From positions 1-47,478 of the forward strand of contig JAFWIM010000250.1 in assembly GCA_017514845.1 (NCBI GenBank): DNA of 47,478 nucleotides, written 5' to 3'. The notes below the pieces were generated by a model. That model did no database searches and had not been told where the DNA came from. It saw nothing but the letters and a program-made list of their open reading frames with translations. The stretch comes from Lachnospiraceae bacterium. Its GTDB lineage: Bacteria > Bacillota > Clostridia > Lachnospirales > Lachnospiraceae. The translations under genes were made by a program, and so were the position numbers. Below are positions 24,162 to 31,887 of this stretch, in pieces; position 1 is the first letter of the stretch; each line of letters begins with the position of its first letter.

Positions 24162-25048
24162 TATTTCTCACCTCCACAATTTCCGCAGCCACCGTGATGC
24201 GTTTCACCTTCCTGATACTTCAGCATAGCGCGGCCTTCTTCTGTCTTATACAGCTGTGATCTCTTCATGGCCTCTGCCCAGTTGATCTTGAAACCGTCAA
24301 ATTCCGGGCCGTCGACGCATGCGAACTTGATCTCGTCGCCGACTGAGAGGCGGCATGCACCGCACATTCCGGTTCCGTCGACCATGATCGGGTTCATACT
24401 TACGATTGTCGGGATATTGTATTTCTTAGTCGTGAGGCAGACGAATTTCATCATGATCATCGGTCCGATCGCGACACAGTGATTGTACTCTTTACCCTCT
24501 TCTACCAATTCATCGATGACTGATGTGACAACGCCCTTGTGCATATAAGAACCGTCGTCGGTCGTAATATAAAGGTTGCCGGCGACTTCTCTCATCTTAT
24601 CCTCGAAGAAGAGAAGATCTTTTGTTCTCGCGCCGATGATGACGTCCGCGCTGATTCCGTGCTCGTGAAGCCACTTGACCTGCGGATATACCGGTGCTGT
24701 GCCTACGCCGCCCGCGACGAAAAGAAACTTCTTCCCGGCCAGTTCTTCTTCGCTCATTTCAATGATATCGGAAGGTCTGCCAAGCGGACCGACGAAATCA
24801 TCGAATGCGTCGCATTCGTTCAGGTGAAGGAATTTATTGGTCGCTACGCCGACAGGCTGGAATACGATCGTGATCGTACCCTTCTCGCGGTCATAGTCGC
24901 AGATAGTAAGTGGGATGCGTTCACCCTCGTCGCCCTTTTTGACAATGATGAACTGTCCAGGTTCACAGTGACGCGCAACAAGCGGTGCTTCGACTTCCAT
25001 GAGCCAGACAACGCTGCTGAGCTGCTCTTTCCTGATGATTTTGTACAT
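24161..25048 (-). CDS. NfnA-like ferredoxin-NADP reductase subunit (sulfide/dihydroorotate dehydrogenase-like)
   Basis: Ferredoxin-NADP reductase-fold protein of 295 aa: flavin motif RIPLTICDYD (44-53), NAD site VAGGVGTAPVYPQ (111-123), and a C-terminal [2Fe-2S] region with Cys229, Cys232 and Cys244 (MCGACRLS...KFACVDGPEF). The last residues add a Cys/His/Gly-rich tail (HHGGCGNCGG) with two more cysteines. Length, motifs and the downstream NfnB-like partner fit NfnA of clostridial NfnAB. The ATG has GAGGAGG five nucleotides upstream. The 143-bp gap before it shows no clear promoter. Confidence 0.88.
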   Translation of the reverse strand: MYKIIRKEQLSSVVWLMEVEAPLVARHCEPGQFIIVKKGDEGERIPLTICDYDREKGTITIVFQPVGVATNKFLHLNECDAFDDFVGPLGRPSDIIEMSEEELAGKKFLFVAGGVGTAPVYPQVKWLHEHGISADVIIGARTKDLLFFEDKMREVAGNLYITTDDGSYMHKGVVTSVIDELVEEGKEYNHCVAIGPMIMMKFVCLTTKKYNIPTIVSMNPIMVDGTGMCGACRLSVGDEIKFACVDGPEFDGFKINWAEAMKRSQLYKTEEGRAMLKYQEGETHHGGCGNCGGEK

Positions 25049-25191
25049 GTATACCTCCTCTTTCGCGTGTCAAAATAACGCGCATACACTGTTTCCCGTA
25101 TAAACGGAAATATTTTCAGAAACGATAAATCGCTTCGAAAAGACATATTGAGCTTAGCCCTGCAGGACAGGCAAAGCTTTGAACTTAGTAC

Positions 25192-26325
25192 TCAGCCGAC
25201 AATGACATACATGGCGTTCACATTTTCACTGGGATTGCCGTCTCTGTCAACGGCGATGCATGAAAATACATGCGAGCCCACCGGCATGGCGACCGGTCCT
25301 GTGTACTCAGCCGACCCTGTCGACGGAACATCATCAAATGCGTAGTAGATAATACAGTCTTCCGGGGCAGTCACATGAATCATGGAACCTTCCTCGTAGA
25401 CGCCTGTCGGCTCGGAGATGACCGGCGGATCCGGTCTGGTGACCTCGATGTTGTACACACATACGGTGACATTGCTCTTTATGCCTATGTCGTTGACAGC
25501 GATCGCACGGATCTCATTTCTTCCGATTTTGGTCCTGATCTTGTCGGTGTAAAGATCCGAGGCTGTCGTCGGATCTGTTCCGTCTGTCGTGTAATATATA
25601 AGCTTTTCGGGAGAACCGATCGTGACCGAGATCTCCTTGCTGTATGTCCCGGCAATCGGGGTGATCGCGGGGGCGGTACAGACATAATCCGCGTATTCGA
25701 GAAGTACTTCTTCGGACTTGCAGTTTTCCATGAGTTCATGGATGGAATCGTAGTTGTTGGTCTCCAAATAGAGACTTATGAGCTGACCGTAGACATCAAT
25801 GTTGCCGGGGTCGATCTCAATCGCAGATTCCAGGGTCCGTGAGGCGGCTTCGAGATTCCCTTCGCTCTTTTCTATCTGAGCCATAAGGCGCAGACATTTT
25901 ACTGACTTCGGAGACAGCTCGAGAGCTTTTTCCGCGTATGACCGCGCCGATGCAGTGTCCCCTGCGAGGAATTCCTCCTGAGAGCGCTCGTACTGGTATT
26001 CAAAACTTCTGGTATTTCTGTACCGTATATATCGGATGATGCCGACTGCCGCGACAATAATGAGAAGCAGGACCAGAAAGGTCGCAATCAGCGACCTTCT
26101 GTTTTCCTTCTTCCTTGCGACCTGTTTTTTCCTTTTTCTTCTTCTTCTCCGCTTTTGCCGGACGGCTCTTTGTCGTTGCTTCTGTTTTTCTTTATCCTCC
26201 CGCTCTTTTTCATCAATCATGAATTCAACGGGGCGATAATCCGGCACGAGATTGATCTCAGCGCCGCATCGAGGACAGATCAGTTCGCCGTCAGGTATCT
26301 CTGAATTGCATTTACGGCATTTCAT
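25192..26325 (-). CDS. Zinc-ribbon membrane protein with TPR and chitobiase/FN3-like C-terminal domains
   Basis: Not a named family member that I recognise, but the architecture is clear. An N-terminal zinc ribbon has Cys3, Cys6, Cys17 and Cys20 and is followed by a long Lys/Arg/Glu-rich segment (41-77). Then come one membrane helix (about 79-98), TPR-like repeats (about 105-195), and two beta-domains of the chitobiase C-terminal/FN3_7 type; the first has the signature IYYTTDGTDPTTAS. The basic, cytoplasmic N-terminus and outside C-terminus suggest an envelope-spanning scaffold. The ATG lies six bases before the ftsK stop codon ends, eight nucleotides after GGAG, so it is coupled to ftsK. Confidence 0.8.
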   Translation of the reverse strand: MKCRKCNSEIPDGELICPRCGAEINLVPDYRPVEFMIDEKEREDKEKQKQRQRAVRQKRRRRRKRKKQVARKKENRRSLIATFLVLLLIIVAAVGIIRYIRYRNTRSFEYQYERSQEEFLAGDTASARSYAEKALELSPKSVKCLRLMAQIEKSEGNLEAASRTLESAIEIDPGNIDVYGQLISLYLETNNYDSIHELMENCKSEEVLLEYADYVCTAPAITPIAGTYSKEISVTIGSPEKLIYYTTDGTDPTTASDLYTDKIRTKIGRNEIRAIAVNDIGIKSNVTVCVYNIEVTRPDPPVISEPTGVYEEGSMIHVTAPEDCIIYYAFDDVPSTGSAEYTGPVAMPVGSHVFSCIAVDRDGNPSENVNAMYVIVG

Positions 26326-26330
26326 AAATA

Positions 26331-29300
26331 TCACTCCGCTTCGAACATATCATCGAATGTTTCCTTAGACATGAGGATTTTTCTTGGTTTTGTTCCTTCT
26401 TCCGGACCGACAACACCTGCTTCGCAGAGCTGATCCATGATGCGGGCCGCCCTGTTAAAGCCGATTTTGAACATTCTTTGAAGCATACCGATCGAGGCCT
26501 TGTCCTTTTCAATGATGAACCTGCCGGCCTCAATGAAATAAGGGTCTCTGTCATCCTCAGGCTTTGGGGTGTTCTGGACAGAATTATTCATTGATTCAAT
26601 AATTTTATCTTCAACCTCATTATTATACACTACATGATTTGATTGTGAAGATAAATATTTGACCACTTTAGTGATATCGTCGTCAGACACATACGCGCCC
26701 TGAAGTCTTGCCGGTTTGGGATAACCCTGCGGATAATACAGCATATCACCGTTGCCGAGAAGCTTTTCCGCTCCATTCATGTCGATGATCGTACGGCTGT
26801 CCACGCCCGAAGATACTGAAAGCGCGATCCTGGACGGCATATTGGCCTTGATGAGGCCCGTGACGACGTTAACGGACGGCCGCTGGGTGGCTATGACCAG
26901 ATGGATGCCTGCTGCACGGGCAAGCTGGGCGAGACGGCAGATCGCGTCCTCGACTTCGCCCGGCGCGACCATCATAAGGTCCGCGAGCTCGTCGACAATA
27001 ATGAGTATCTGCGGCAGTCTTGCTCTCTTTTCACTGTCGGGCAGGCCCTCGTTGATCCGGTCGATCTTCTGGTTATACGTCTTCAGATCTCTGACACCGG
27101 GGTACTCCGAGAACTTGTTATAGCGGTCGTTCATCTCGTGGACGGCCCAGTTCAGGGCTCCTGCCGCCTTCTTCGGGTCAGTGACGACCGGAATGAGCAG
27201 ATGAGGGATGCCGTCGTAGATCTTGAACTCGACGACCTTCGGGTCGATCATCAGCATCTTGACTTCGTCCGGTGTAGACTTGTAGAGGACACTCATGATC
27301 AGCGTGTTGATGCAGACGGATTTGCCGGAACCGGTAGCTCCCGCGATCAGCAGGTGGGGCATTTTGGCTATATCTGAGACGACTGCCTTGCCCGAGATGT
27401 CTTTTCCGACTGCAAATGTCAGAGGAGCCTTACTCTTCCTGTACTCCTGGGATTCGATCATATCCCGGAAAGTGACAGGTGAGACCTCCTTGTTGGGAAC
27501 TTCGATGCCCACTGCTGCCTTTCCCGGAATCGGAGCTTCGATTCGGATCTCCGATGCCGCAAGGTTGAGCTTGATGTCATCTGTGAGGGCAACGATCCTG
27601 GAGACCTTTACACCCTGCTCTGGCTGAAGCTCGTAACGGGTGACGGTCGGTCCCTTGCTGACGTTGATCACGTGGACAGCAACGCCGAAGCTGTTGAAAA
27701 TCTCCTCAAGTTTGTTGGCAGTCTCAAGAAGCTGTTTTTTGGAGTCACCGCGGACAACTTCACCTTTTGTGAGCAAATTAACCCCGGGAAGCTTGTATCT
27801 GACCGGCTTCGGGACCGCCTGTCTGATCTCGGAATCAATACTGAGAACGCCCTCTTCGATCTCCGCTTCCGCGCTCTTCGGATTCTTTCTTACGCTGCGG
27901 GATGGCACTTCTTCTAAAGGCGCGCTGTCTTCGGACGGTTCTTCATATGAAGTGTCTTTCGCCGGGCTGACTTTTTGAGCCGTCTTCTTTTTTATGGATG
28001 CGGATTTTACTTTGGGTTCTTCACGGCCGTCATATGAAAGCTTTCCGTCTTTGCCTACTTTGATTTCAGACAGAGGGATGAATCTTGTATCATCTTCCTC
28101 GTCCTCCTCGTCATCAAAACCGGAAGTGATGATTTCCGGGTCATCAAAATCGTGCTCCGTTCCCTCGATGAATTCATCGTCATCATCCTCTGAAGCCAGG
28201 ATTTCCATCACACTGGAGGCCAGCACCTCATCTCCCTCTGCATCGAATCTGGGCAGAGATGAACTCTTTTCTTTCTTGCGGTCTCCCGCCCCGGTCATGA
28301 CAGCCCTTGTATCCTTGCCCGCAAGGACACCGTGAAGGAAGGATGGCATGACGGATCCGTCCGTCTTGGGGGCATTTCCCGCCGGTTCAGGTGACGGGGT
28401 GTCCGGCACGGGAGTGATATCGGTCGTGTCTCCGACCTGCTCGCCGTTGATCGTGATTCGGTCCTTAAGGCTGACGACAGTTTTGCTGCCGGTTTCCTCG
28501 GAGAGCGGTGTTTCGCTCTTAGCGGCTTTCTTTTTCGCCGTTCTGCGGCTGTCTCTTGTACCGCTCTTTGCTTTCGGGGCTTTTCGGGGTTCGACGAATT
28601 TCGATTTATCCTCATCTTCGTCCCAGGCATTCTCGCCCCACTCGCTGTCATCGGTCCGACGTACTGTCCTGACAGGCGCCTTTTTCCTGTGAAGTCTGGC
28701 GGCTTCCCTGGCGGATATCGGTTCGTCGTCATCGTCAAAGAGATCGACATCATCCTCTTCGTCAATCTTATTTCCGGCTTCACCGGTCTTAAGATCGAGT
28801 TCCATCTGATGGGCTTCACTCTCACGCATTCTGCGCTTTATGTGCTCACGCTGCGTGTCGCGGGCGCGGCGGACCCTGTCGCGGCCCTTTCTGCCGAAGA
28901 GCGTGAACAGTGGTTTCTGCGTGATAATAATGAGTGAGATGAATATCATCGTAATCGTCGCCACAACGGACAGAATCGTATTGAATCCGGCCATGTAGAA
29001 CGCGTATGCAAAGACACCGGCCACTATACCACCGCCGGTCCTGTTATCCGCGCAGATCTTGAAGTACTCCGTGATCCCGGTACTGCCCTTTACGCCTTCT
29101 ATTGTCATGAGGTGGAGGAGCACACACATAAAAATGAACAGCATAATAAGGCCGATCATCTTTCGGATGATCATGCCGTTTCTTTTGTTCGCTATGTAAA
29201 ATGCGGTTCCTCCGAACAGGGCCAGCGGAAAGATGTAAGCCATGAGACCGAATGTCCCGAACAGGGCATAACTGGCAAATCTTCCGAATCTGTCTCCGCG

Positions 29301-29522
29301 GCCGAGAACGCAGACGAACAGTATGACTGAGCAGACAAGGATCAGGACCAGCAGGATGTCCCGCCGAACCCCGTTTCCGGAGGATGCGGGCTGTGTTTTT
29401 GTCCTTCCTGTTCCGGCGCCGGTGCTGCGGCTTTTTGCGGCACTTTTGTTTCCGGAGGAGCGGCTGCCTGATCCGGCGGAACTCTTAGCCCGACTGCCGG
29501 TATTCTTTTTCTTAGCTGCCAT
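26331..29522 (-). CDS. ftsK: FtsK/SpoIIIE-family DNA translocase
   Basis: Membrane-anchored DNA pump for chromosome segregation at the septum. After a basic Ala/Ser/Lys-rich N-terminus come about four to five membrane helices (about 50-215), then a very long acidic, low-complexity linker (about 215-600). The motor domain follows with Walker A GATGSGKS (728-735), Walker B IIVDELADLMM and ATQRPSVNVVTG. The winged-helix gamma domain (about 985-1063) reads KASIGMLQRMFKIGFNRAARIMDQL. At 1063 aa it is longer than the B. subtilis homologues because of the linker. Whether it acts as FtsK/SftA or SpoIIIE cannot be told from sequence. Start ATG follows GAGG by eight nucleotides. Confidence 0.96.
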   Translation of the reverse strand: MAAKKKNTGSRAKSSAGSGSRSSGNKSAAKSRSTGAGTGRTKTQPASSGNGVRRDILLVLILVCSVILFVCVLGRGDRFGRFASYALFGTFGLMAYIFPLALFGGTAFYIANKRNGMIIRKMIGLIMLFIFMCVLLHLMTIEGVKGSTGITEYFKICADNRTGGGIVAGVFAYAFYMAGFNTILSVVATITMIFISLIIITQKPLFTLFGRKGRDRVRRARDTQREHIKRRMRESEAHQMELDLKTGEAGNKIDEEDDVDLFDDDDEPISAREAARLHRKKAPVRTVRRTDDSEWGENAWDEDEDKSKFVEPRKAPKAKSGTRDSRRTAKKKAAKSETPLSEETGSKTVVSLKDRITINGEQVGDTTDITPVPDTPSPEPAGNAPKTDGSVMPSFLHGVLAGKDTRAVMTGAGDRKKEKSSSLPRFDAEGDEVLASSVMEILASEDDDDEFIEGTEHDFDDPEIITSGFDDEEDEEDDTRFIPLSEIKVGKDGKLSYDGREEPKVKSASIKKKTAQKVSPAKDTSYEEPSEDSAPLEEVPSRSVRKNPKSAEAEIEEGVLSIDSEIRQAVPKPVRYKLPGVNLLTKGEVVRGDSKKQLLETANKLEEIFNSFGVAVHVINVSKGPTVTRYELQPEQGVKVSRIVALTDDIKLNLAASEIRIEAPIPGKAAVGIEVPNKEVSPVTFRDMIESQEYRKSKAPLTFAVGKDISGKAVVSDIAKMPHLLIAGATGSGKSVCINTLIMSVLYKSTPDEVKMLMIDPKVVEFKIYDGIPHLLIPVVTDPKKAAGALNWAVHEMNDRYNKFSEYPGVRDLKTYNQKIDRINEGLPDSEKRARLPQILIIVDELADLMMVAPGEVEDAICRLAQLARAAGIHLVIATQRPSVNVVTGLIKANMPSRIALSVSSGVDSRTIIDMNGAEKLLGNGDMLYYPQGYPKPARLQGAYVSDDDITKVVKYLSSQSNHVVYNNEVEDKIIESMNNSVQNTPKPEDDRDPYFIEAGRFIIEKDKASIGMLQRMFKIGFNRAARIMDQLCEAGVVGPEEGTKPRKILMSKETFDDMFEAE

Positions 29523-29561
29523 ATGTTATCCTCATAAATCTGTCATTGTATTTGCGTAAAA

Positions 29562-29592
29562 TGTATAAAACACGGGAAGATATACTTCCCGC
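29562..29592 (-). terminator. Rho-independent terminator after uppP
   Basis: Minus strand: CGGGAAG-TATAT-CTTCCCG followed by TGTTTTAT. Perfect 7-bp stem. It separates yebC-uppP from ftsK; a second GC-rich inverted repeat (GACGG...CCGTC) lies just after the uppP stop. Confidence 0.8.
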
Positions 29593-29637
29593 ATTCATGG
29601 TTTCCAATTTTGGACGGAGCGCAACCACGCGGGACCG

Positions 29638-30516
29638 TCAGACCGTGAGCGCGAAATTTAGTACAATAATGACCGCTCCGATCAGAAAATTGTAATAGGC
29701 GAACTGTCTGAAACTTCTGGTTCGTATATAGCGGAGAAGGCGCTGAATGAACAGGACGCCGATGAGCAGCGAACACAGTGTTCCGATTGCGCACATGCCC
29801 ATATAATCCGGTGTAATCAGAGCCTCATCGAGAGAAAGGATCTCGACGATGAGCGCGCCTATGACGCACGGAACGGACATCAGATACGCGTAGCGGATAG
29901 CCAGTCTCTTGTTGAAGCCCAGCAGGATGCCGGACGAGAGCATGATAGCTGAATGAGATACACCGGAGATGACCGTAAAGCCCTGGGCGATACCTGCCAA
30001 AAATCCCCGAAGCGACGTAATATCCTTGGGAATCTTGTTTCCGGGCGTCAGCTGCCCGACGACAAGTAATACGATTCCGCTCATAAGCATTCCGATTCCG
30101 GTATATAAAAGGGATCGCGAGGAGATCTCCGCGACTTTTCTGAGCGCGATCCCTATGACAGCAGTCGGAACGGCGCCGACTGCGATGAGCATCGCAAGCC
30201 GTCTGTAATTGGAAGTGAGGAGCTTTCTCAGCTTTGGCTCTTCATGCTTCCTGGCTGCCCGGAGGAACGCGAACAGATTAAAGAACACGTCCCTGATCAT
30301 GAGCAGCGATTCGGCCAGAAGCCTTGCGAGATCTTTCTGGAGTGCAATCAGGATAGCCAGCAGCGTCCCCATATGGACACATACATTGAAAAATGACATG
30401 TCATACGGGAGCCGGATCAGCTGTTCGACGGCTGCCAGATGTCCGGAAGAACTGACAGGCAGGAATTCCGATATACCCTGAATAATGCCAAGTATTGCTG
30501 ATAGCAGAAATTCCAT
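29638..30516 (-). CDS. uppP: Undecaprenyl-diphosphatase (BacA/UppP family), variant catalytic motif
   Basis: Polytopic membrane protein of 292 aa (about eight helices) expected to dephosphorylate undecaprenyl pyrophosphate for wall-lipid recycling. The first active-site motif is intact: QGISEFLPVSSSGH with Gln13, Glu17 and His26. The second motif, normally PGxSRSxxT, reads SGVSHSAIM (184-192). The invariant Pro, the catalytic Arg (here His188) and the Thr are all replaced. The rest of the helix (LLGFNKRLAIRYAYLMSVP) is family-like. It follows yebC by 39 nt. Either it keeps activity with a shifted mechanism or it has a different substrate. Confidence 0.85.
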   Translation of the reverse strand: MEFLLSAILGIIQGISEFLPVSSSGHLAAVEQLIRLPYDMSFFNVCVHMGTLLAILIALQKDLARLLAESLLMIRDVFFNLFAFLRAARKHEEPKLRKLLTSNYRRLAMLIAVGAVPTAVIGIALRKVAEISSRSLLYTGIGMLMSGIVLLVVGQLTPGNKIPKDITSLRGFLAGIAQGFTVISGVSHSAIMLSSGILLGFNKRLAIRYAYLMSVPCVIGALIVEILSLDEALITPDYMGMCAIGTLCSLLIGVLFIQRLLRYIRTRSFRQFAYYNFLIGAVIIVLNFALTV

Positions 30517-30555
30517 AAAGCGCGATATCCTTTGCGAGACACTTGCGTGCCGGTA

Positions 30556-31287
30556 TTAATCTTCGTCCCAGTTGTGGTATACATTCTGGACGTCGTCGCT
30601 GGCGTCGAGAAGATCCAGGATCCTGTTCAGGTTATTGATCTGCTTCTCATCTGTCAGCTTGACATATGTCTGCGGGATCATTGTGACTTCAGCCTGAGCC
30701 ATCGGGATACCTTCGGCCTTGAGTGCTTCCTCGACCTGCTGGAAGGAATCCGGATCCGTGAGAACTTCGTAGCTGTCATCTTCCTCGTTGAAGTCTTCCG
30801 CGCCGGCGTCGAGAGCGATCATCATGAGGTCATCGGAGTCCATCTCGCACTCTTCCTTGTCAATGATGATCTGTCCCTTTTCATCGAACATGAAGGATAC
30901 ACAGCCGGGTGTTCCGATATTTCCGCCGCCCTTGGAGAACGCGCTTCTGACATCTGCTGCCGTGCGGTTCTTGTTGTCAGTCAGAGTGCGGACGATGATA
31001 GCAATGCCGGCCGGGCCATAGCCTTCGTATGTGATCGTCTCATAATTGGCTCCGCTTCCGTCGCCTGCTGCCTTCTTGATTCCACGCTCGATCGTGTCAT
31101 TCGGCATATTGTTGGCTTTGGCTTTGGCGATGACTGTGGCCAGCTTGAAGTTATTCGCAGGATCAGGACCGCCTTCTTTTACGGCTACAGCGATTTCACG
31201 GCCGATGATCGTAAAGATCTTGCCTTTTGCGGCATCATTCTTTTCCTTCTTGTGCTTGATATTTGCAAATTTTGAATGTCCTGACAT
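30556..31287 (-). CDS. yebC: YebC/PmpR-family protein
   Basis: Member of the YebC/TACO1 family with the hallmark N-terminus [24 protein letters not shown] and the segments [25 protein letters not shown] and [11 protein letters not shown]. Family members have been described as transcription regulators and, more recently, as ribosome-associated factors that ease translation of difficult motifs. At 243 aa it is full length. The ATG has AGGAG five nucleotides upstream; an open-frame start five codons earlier lacks one. Driven by the strong promoter at 31367-31395. Confidence 0.95.
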   Translation of the reverse strand: MSGHSKFANIKHKKEKNDAAKGKIFTIIGREIAVAVKEGGPDPANNFKLATVIAKAKANNMPNDTIERGIKKAAGDGSGANYETITYEGYGPAGIAIIVRTLTDNKNRTAADVRSAFSKGGGNIGTPGCVSFMFDEKGQIIIDKEECEMDSDDLMMIALDAGAEDFNEEDDSYEVLTDPDSFQQVEEALKAEGIPMAQAEVTMIPQTYVKLTDEKQINNLNRILDLLDASDDVQNVYHNWDED

Positions 31288-31339
31288 AACTTCTCCTTTC
31301 AAACCGCGCTTGCGGCGTCTTTCCTTATCTCAAAATCAG

Positions 31340-31355
31340 GTGTTCAGGCGAACAC
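31340..31355. repeat. Small hairpin in the yebC leader
   Basis: GTGTTC-AGGC-GAACAC, perfect 6-bp stem with a 4-nt loop, shortly downstream of the yebC promoter. Its TTCAGGCGAA core resembles the TTCAGACGAA core of the element terminal repeats at 31446 and 31627. Confidence 0.5.
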
Positions 31356-31366
31356 ATGTATTCTTA

Positions 31367-31395
31367 ACTATAGCATTTTTTAAACAAATTATCAA
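31367..31395 (-). promoter_or_regulatory. Sigma-A-type promoter of yebC-uppP
   Basis: Minus strand: TTGATA, 17-nt spacer, TATAGT; each hexamer is one base from consensus. It lies about 80 nt upstream of the yebC start and separates yebC from the tandem structured elements. Confidence 0.75.
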
Positions 31396-31425
31396 CTGGC
31401 AATTCGAGTACCGTATTTCGACCGC

Positions 31426-31787
31426 TGTGTCAGCCTCCGGAGTAAGGTCACAGTTCAGACGAACTGATATAGTGGTATGGCAGCCGGAAGCAAAGCATTC
31501 ATCTTCGTGAGAAAAACATTGCAGGTCCGACCGAGAGATCAGAAGATGCGGATGCATCTTCTAAGCTCGCAGAGGAGAATCTGCGTTTTTCGATGAAGAT
31601 AGTGTTTGTGTCAGCCTCCGGAGTAAGGTCACAGTTCAGACGAACTGATATAATGGTATGGCAGCCGGAAGCAAAGCATTCATCTTCGTGAGAAAAACAT
31701 TGCAGGTCCGACCGAGAGATCAGAAGATGCGGATGCATCTTCTAAGCTCGCAGAGGAGGACGTGCGTTTTTCGATGAAGATGATGTT
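31426..31787. repeat. 181-bp tandem duplication carrying two element copies
   Basis: Two consecutive 181-bp units (31426-31606 and 31607-31787) align without gaps and differ at about six positions. Each unit holds a 20-bp left flank (TGTGTCAGCCTCCGGAGTAA), the left terminal repeat and nearly all of the hairpin body. The right terminal repeat exists only once, after the second unit. Confidence 0.85.
31446..31606. repeat. Structured intergenic element, copy B1 (lacks right end)
   Basis: Left terminal repeat at 31446-31466 (core CACAGTTCAGACGAACTG). Helices on the plus strand: ATCTTC/GAAGAT; GAAAAAC/GTTTTTC (31511-31517 with 31585-31591); GCAGGTCC/GAATCTGC (31521-31528 with 31577-31584, one G/T and one A/C); CCGAGAG/CTCGCAG (31531-31537 with 31566-31572); AGAAGATGC/GCATCTTCT (31541-31549 with 31554-31562, loop GGAT). 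The right terminal repeat is missing where the second unit begins. Confidence 0.8.
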
Positions 31788-31833
31788 TGCTCAGGCGTAT
31801 GAGACTTCGCTTCAGTTCGTCTGAGCTGTAACC
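31627..31833. repeat. Structured intergenic element, copy B2 (complete)
   Basis: A complete element of 207 bp. Left terminal repeat 31627-31647 and right terminal repeat 31813-31833 are inverted copies of each other with two changes in 21 positions (core CAGTTCGTCTGAGCTG on the right). The hairpin body is as in B1; the third helix is GCAGGTCC with GGACGTGC (one mismatch). It lies in the 600-bp gap between yebC and alr; that gap otherwise holds only the yebC promoter and a 10-bp tandem repeat. Confidence 0.8.
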
Positions 31834-31878
31834 GTGTCTAACCGTGTCTAACCGTGTCTAACTGTGTCTAACCGTGTC
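31831..31878. repeat. 10-bp tandem repeat at the alr 3' end
   Basis: Unit ACCGTGTCTA repeated 4.8 times, with one C-to-T change in the fourth unit. It begins inside the last bases of the B2 right terminal repeat and stops 9 bp short of the alr stop codon. Non-coding; likely prone to slippage. Confidence 0.85.
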
Positions 31879-31887
31879 GTCCCCGGA

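Noticed and set aside
31336-31738. Two overlapping minus-strand ORFs (73 and 79 aa) with nearly identical N-termini
   Set aside because: They are the two copies of the 181-bp tandem repeat read through the hairpin arms; no ribosome-binding site, and the sequence is explained by the element's fold.
31426-31787. Possible CRISPR-like array
   Set aside because: Only two 181-bp units, no short repeats with unique spacers, and no cas genes in the window.
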